Source: Marinobacter mobilis (GTDB lineage: Bacteria; Pseudomonadota; Gammaproteobacteria; Pseudomonadales; Oleiphilaceae). Taken from it: a DNA stretch of 64,000 nt. A program made the translations under genes and the position numbers. The DNA lies in the NCBI RefSeq assembly GCF_900106945.1, contig NZ_FNNE01000002.1, forward strand, positions 186,001 through 250,000. Reading direction: 5' to 3'. Shown one piece after another: positions 62,976 to 64,000 of the stretch. Position 1 is the stretch's first letter. Each line of letters opens with the position of its first letter. The notes beneath the pieces were generated by a model that did not search any database, was not told the origin of the DNA, and was given only the letters and a program-made list of their open reading frames with translations.

Positions 62976-63109
62976 TTGAAGGTCCATCCTCTGCCGGTGG
63001 GGGGCTGCTGTTTGAGGGCGGTTGGCCCTGGTTCTGGGGGCCGCTTTCCCAGTCCCAAGTGTACGTGTTATCGAGCCCCGGGTCAGCGGGCAACAAGAGC
63101 GACTCATGC

Positions 63110-63886
63110 TCAGGGTATCAGCTGCAGTGGCATGTCCTTGAGAATGGCTTCGTAAGTGCCATCGGCTTTCAGGTTCAGTATGGCGTCGTCGAACAGCTGT
63201 CTCAGGGTCTGCCCTGATTCGGTGGCCTGGAACCGGAACGCCAGCTCATTCACCTCGAACTGCGCGCCATGGTGGAGTTCGCCTGCCAGCCCCATTTGGA
63301 AAAGTTGGCGCTCACCGTCAGAAACGTACTCGATGGTCGCATCGATTCTCTGGTATGTCAGCATGTTGAAATTCTGTTCCAGAGAGTTGGTGTAGACTGC
63401 GGTGATGTAGGGGTGGCTTAGCAGTTCCTCCGGATAGTAGCGGCCGCGGATCAGACCCACGTTTTTTCCGGACAGCTCGGCAATGCTGTCAATCACCGGC
63501 TCGGTGGTTCGGGTGTACACCACAAAACCAAAGGTGGTTGCCACGGGTATGCCGGTGATGCCGGGCTGGGAGGGGTCTCCGACGATTTCAGGGAACAGAA
63601 CATCAGCGGTGCCATCGGCAAACATTTTGTTGGCCCGGGCCCAGGCATCAATCAGGTGCACTTCGCATTTTTCGCCAAATTTGGTGAGGTCGCGAACGAT
63701 TGTGAGGGCTAACTGCATGTTGGCGTCGGTGAGTGTCGGGTTCGGGGTTGGGCCAACCACCACCCGACAGGTGCCGGGCTGGCCAAGGACAGGCGGAATC
63801 GACGAACACAGAAAAACCACCATCACGGCAACGATGGGCATAAGGGCCCTGGCCCGGTGTAGTGAGGTTGTTTGGGAGTTCCCCAT
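63110..63886 (-). CDS. Periplasmic substrate-binding-like protein
   Basis: 258 residues with a signal peptide (RALMPIVAVMVVFLCSSIPPVLG) and AGAGGG before the ATG. A type II binding fold is suggested by VVVGPTPNPTLTDANMQLALTIVRDLTKFGEKCEVHLIDAWARANKMFADGTADVLFPEIVG, YTRTTEPVIDSIAELSGKNVGLIRGRYYP and the C-terminal LRQLFDDAILNLKADGTYEAILKDM. It resembles the solitary PF00497-type proteins of marine bacteria; no transporter genes adjoin it. Ends 134 bases before the phospholipase D start. Confidence 0.8.
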   Translation of the reverse strand: MGNSQTTSLHRARALMPIVAVMVVFLCSSIPPVLGQPGTCRVVVGPTPNPTLTDANMQLALTIVRDLTKFGEKCEVHLIDAWARANKMFADGTADVLFPEIVGDPSQPGITGIPVATTFGFVVYTRTTEPVIDSIAELSGKNVGLIRGRYYPEELLSHPYITAVYTNSLEQNFNMLTYQRIDATIEYVSDGERQLFQMGLAGELHHGAQFEVNELAFRFQATESGQTLRQLFDDAILNLKADGTYEAILKDMPLQLIP

Positions 63887-63952
63887 GGCACGCCCTCTGG
63901 AATCACGCTGGCATTCATAACCAGTTTAGCCGTTCCAAGGGCAACGGGAGGC

Positions 63953-64000
63953 TTAGTCCTGAGACAGTCCCGCCAGCAGCTCCGGATCGTCCCGGTAAGG
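63953..64000 (-). CDS. C-terminal end of a gene running out of the window
   Basis: An open frame on the minus strand ends YRDDPELLAGLSQD then TAA at 63953-63955. It is in line with the neighbouring minus-strand genes and has plausible codons, but only 15 codons are visible, so identity and reality cannot be judged. Confidence 0.35.
   Translation of the reverse strand, partial: PYRDDPELLAGLSQD

Overview
The window looks like chromosomal DNA of a marine gammaproteobacterium, most probably Marinobacter or a close relative. This is inferred from the gene content (a che2-type chemotaxis cluster ordered as in Pseudomonas, an AcrR/AcrAB/OprM-type efflux locus, a lipase with its foldase, a haloalkane dehalogenase, many small lipoproteins) and from evenly GC-rich coding sequence. 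No insertion sequence, prophage, CRISPR array, tRNA or rRNA was seen, and base use does not change sharply anywhere.

Layout. 1-8 kb: 5' part of a cysteine-type formate dehydrogenase alpha subunit, a tiny zinc-ribbon protein, a dienelactone hydrolase, a RimK-like ATP-grasp protein, yebG with a near-perfect LexA box, a DUF1499 lipoprotein, an MBL-fold hydrolase, a rhombosortase and a protein built from two copies of one module. 8-18.5 kb: a two-gene DUF6316/small membrane protein unit, an exported orphan, then an RND efflux locus (divergent TetR repressor, adaptor, pump, outer-membrane channel) with an operator almost identical to E. coli AcrR's, then an FMN glutamate-synthase-like protein. 18.5-23 kb: small exported proteins, CAP-domain and glycine-rich lipoproteins and an outer-membrane barrel. 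23.1-32.8 kb: a complete chemotaxis operon, MCP-cheY-cheA-cheW-MCP-cheR-cheD-cheB, same order as P. aeruginosa che2. Its second receptor carries four tandem PAS modules with an exact 381-bp period and ends in a CheR-tether pentapeptide. A strong CRP/Vfr-type site lies upstream.

33-40.5 kb: shikimate-kinase-like protein, YbaK deacylase, globin-like protein, XRE regulator, YiaA-like/PspA pair, DUF4399, RsuA-type pseudouridine synthase, ABC-F ATPase and parvulin. 40.7-48.4 kb: a large multidomain purple-acid-phosphatase-like secreted protein, the COG3014-YcfL-LpoB lipoprotein operon, and a protein that joins a Clp1-like P-loop half to an RNase Z-like half. 48.5-53 kb: crotonase, haloalkane dehalogenase, DUF1415, and a TerB-tailed membrane protein. 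53-58 kb: a lipolytic island in which an SGNH lipoprotein is followed by a divergent lipase-chaperone-like gene, facing a classical lipase/foldase pair and an AraC regulator. 58-64 kb: two periplasmic solute-binding-like proteins, a 56-residue orphan, a PF10118-type metal hydrolase, a VanZ-like protein and a ClsC-like phospholipase D.

The most original items are the Clp1/RNase Z fusion (46342-48375), the SGNH hydrolase/foldase-like pair (53208-55055), the PAS-array receptor (27254-30292) and the duplicated-module protein (6996-7688). Family calls come from motifs read by eye; no database search was possible.
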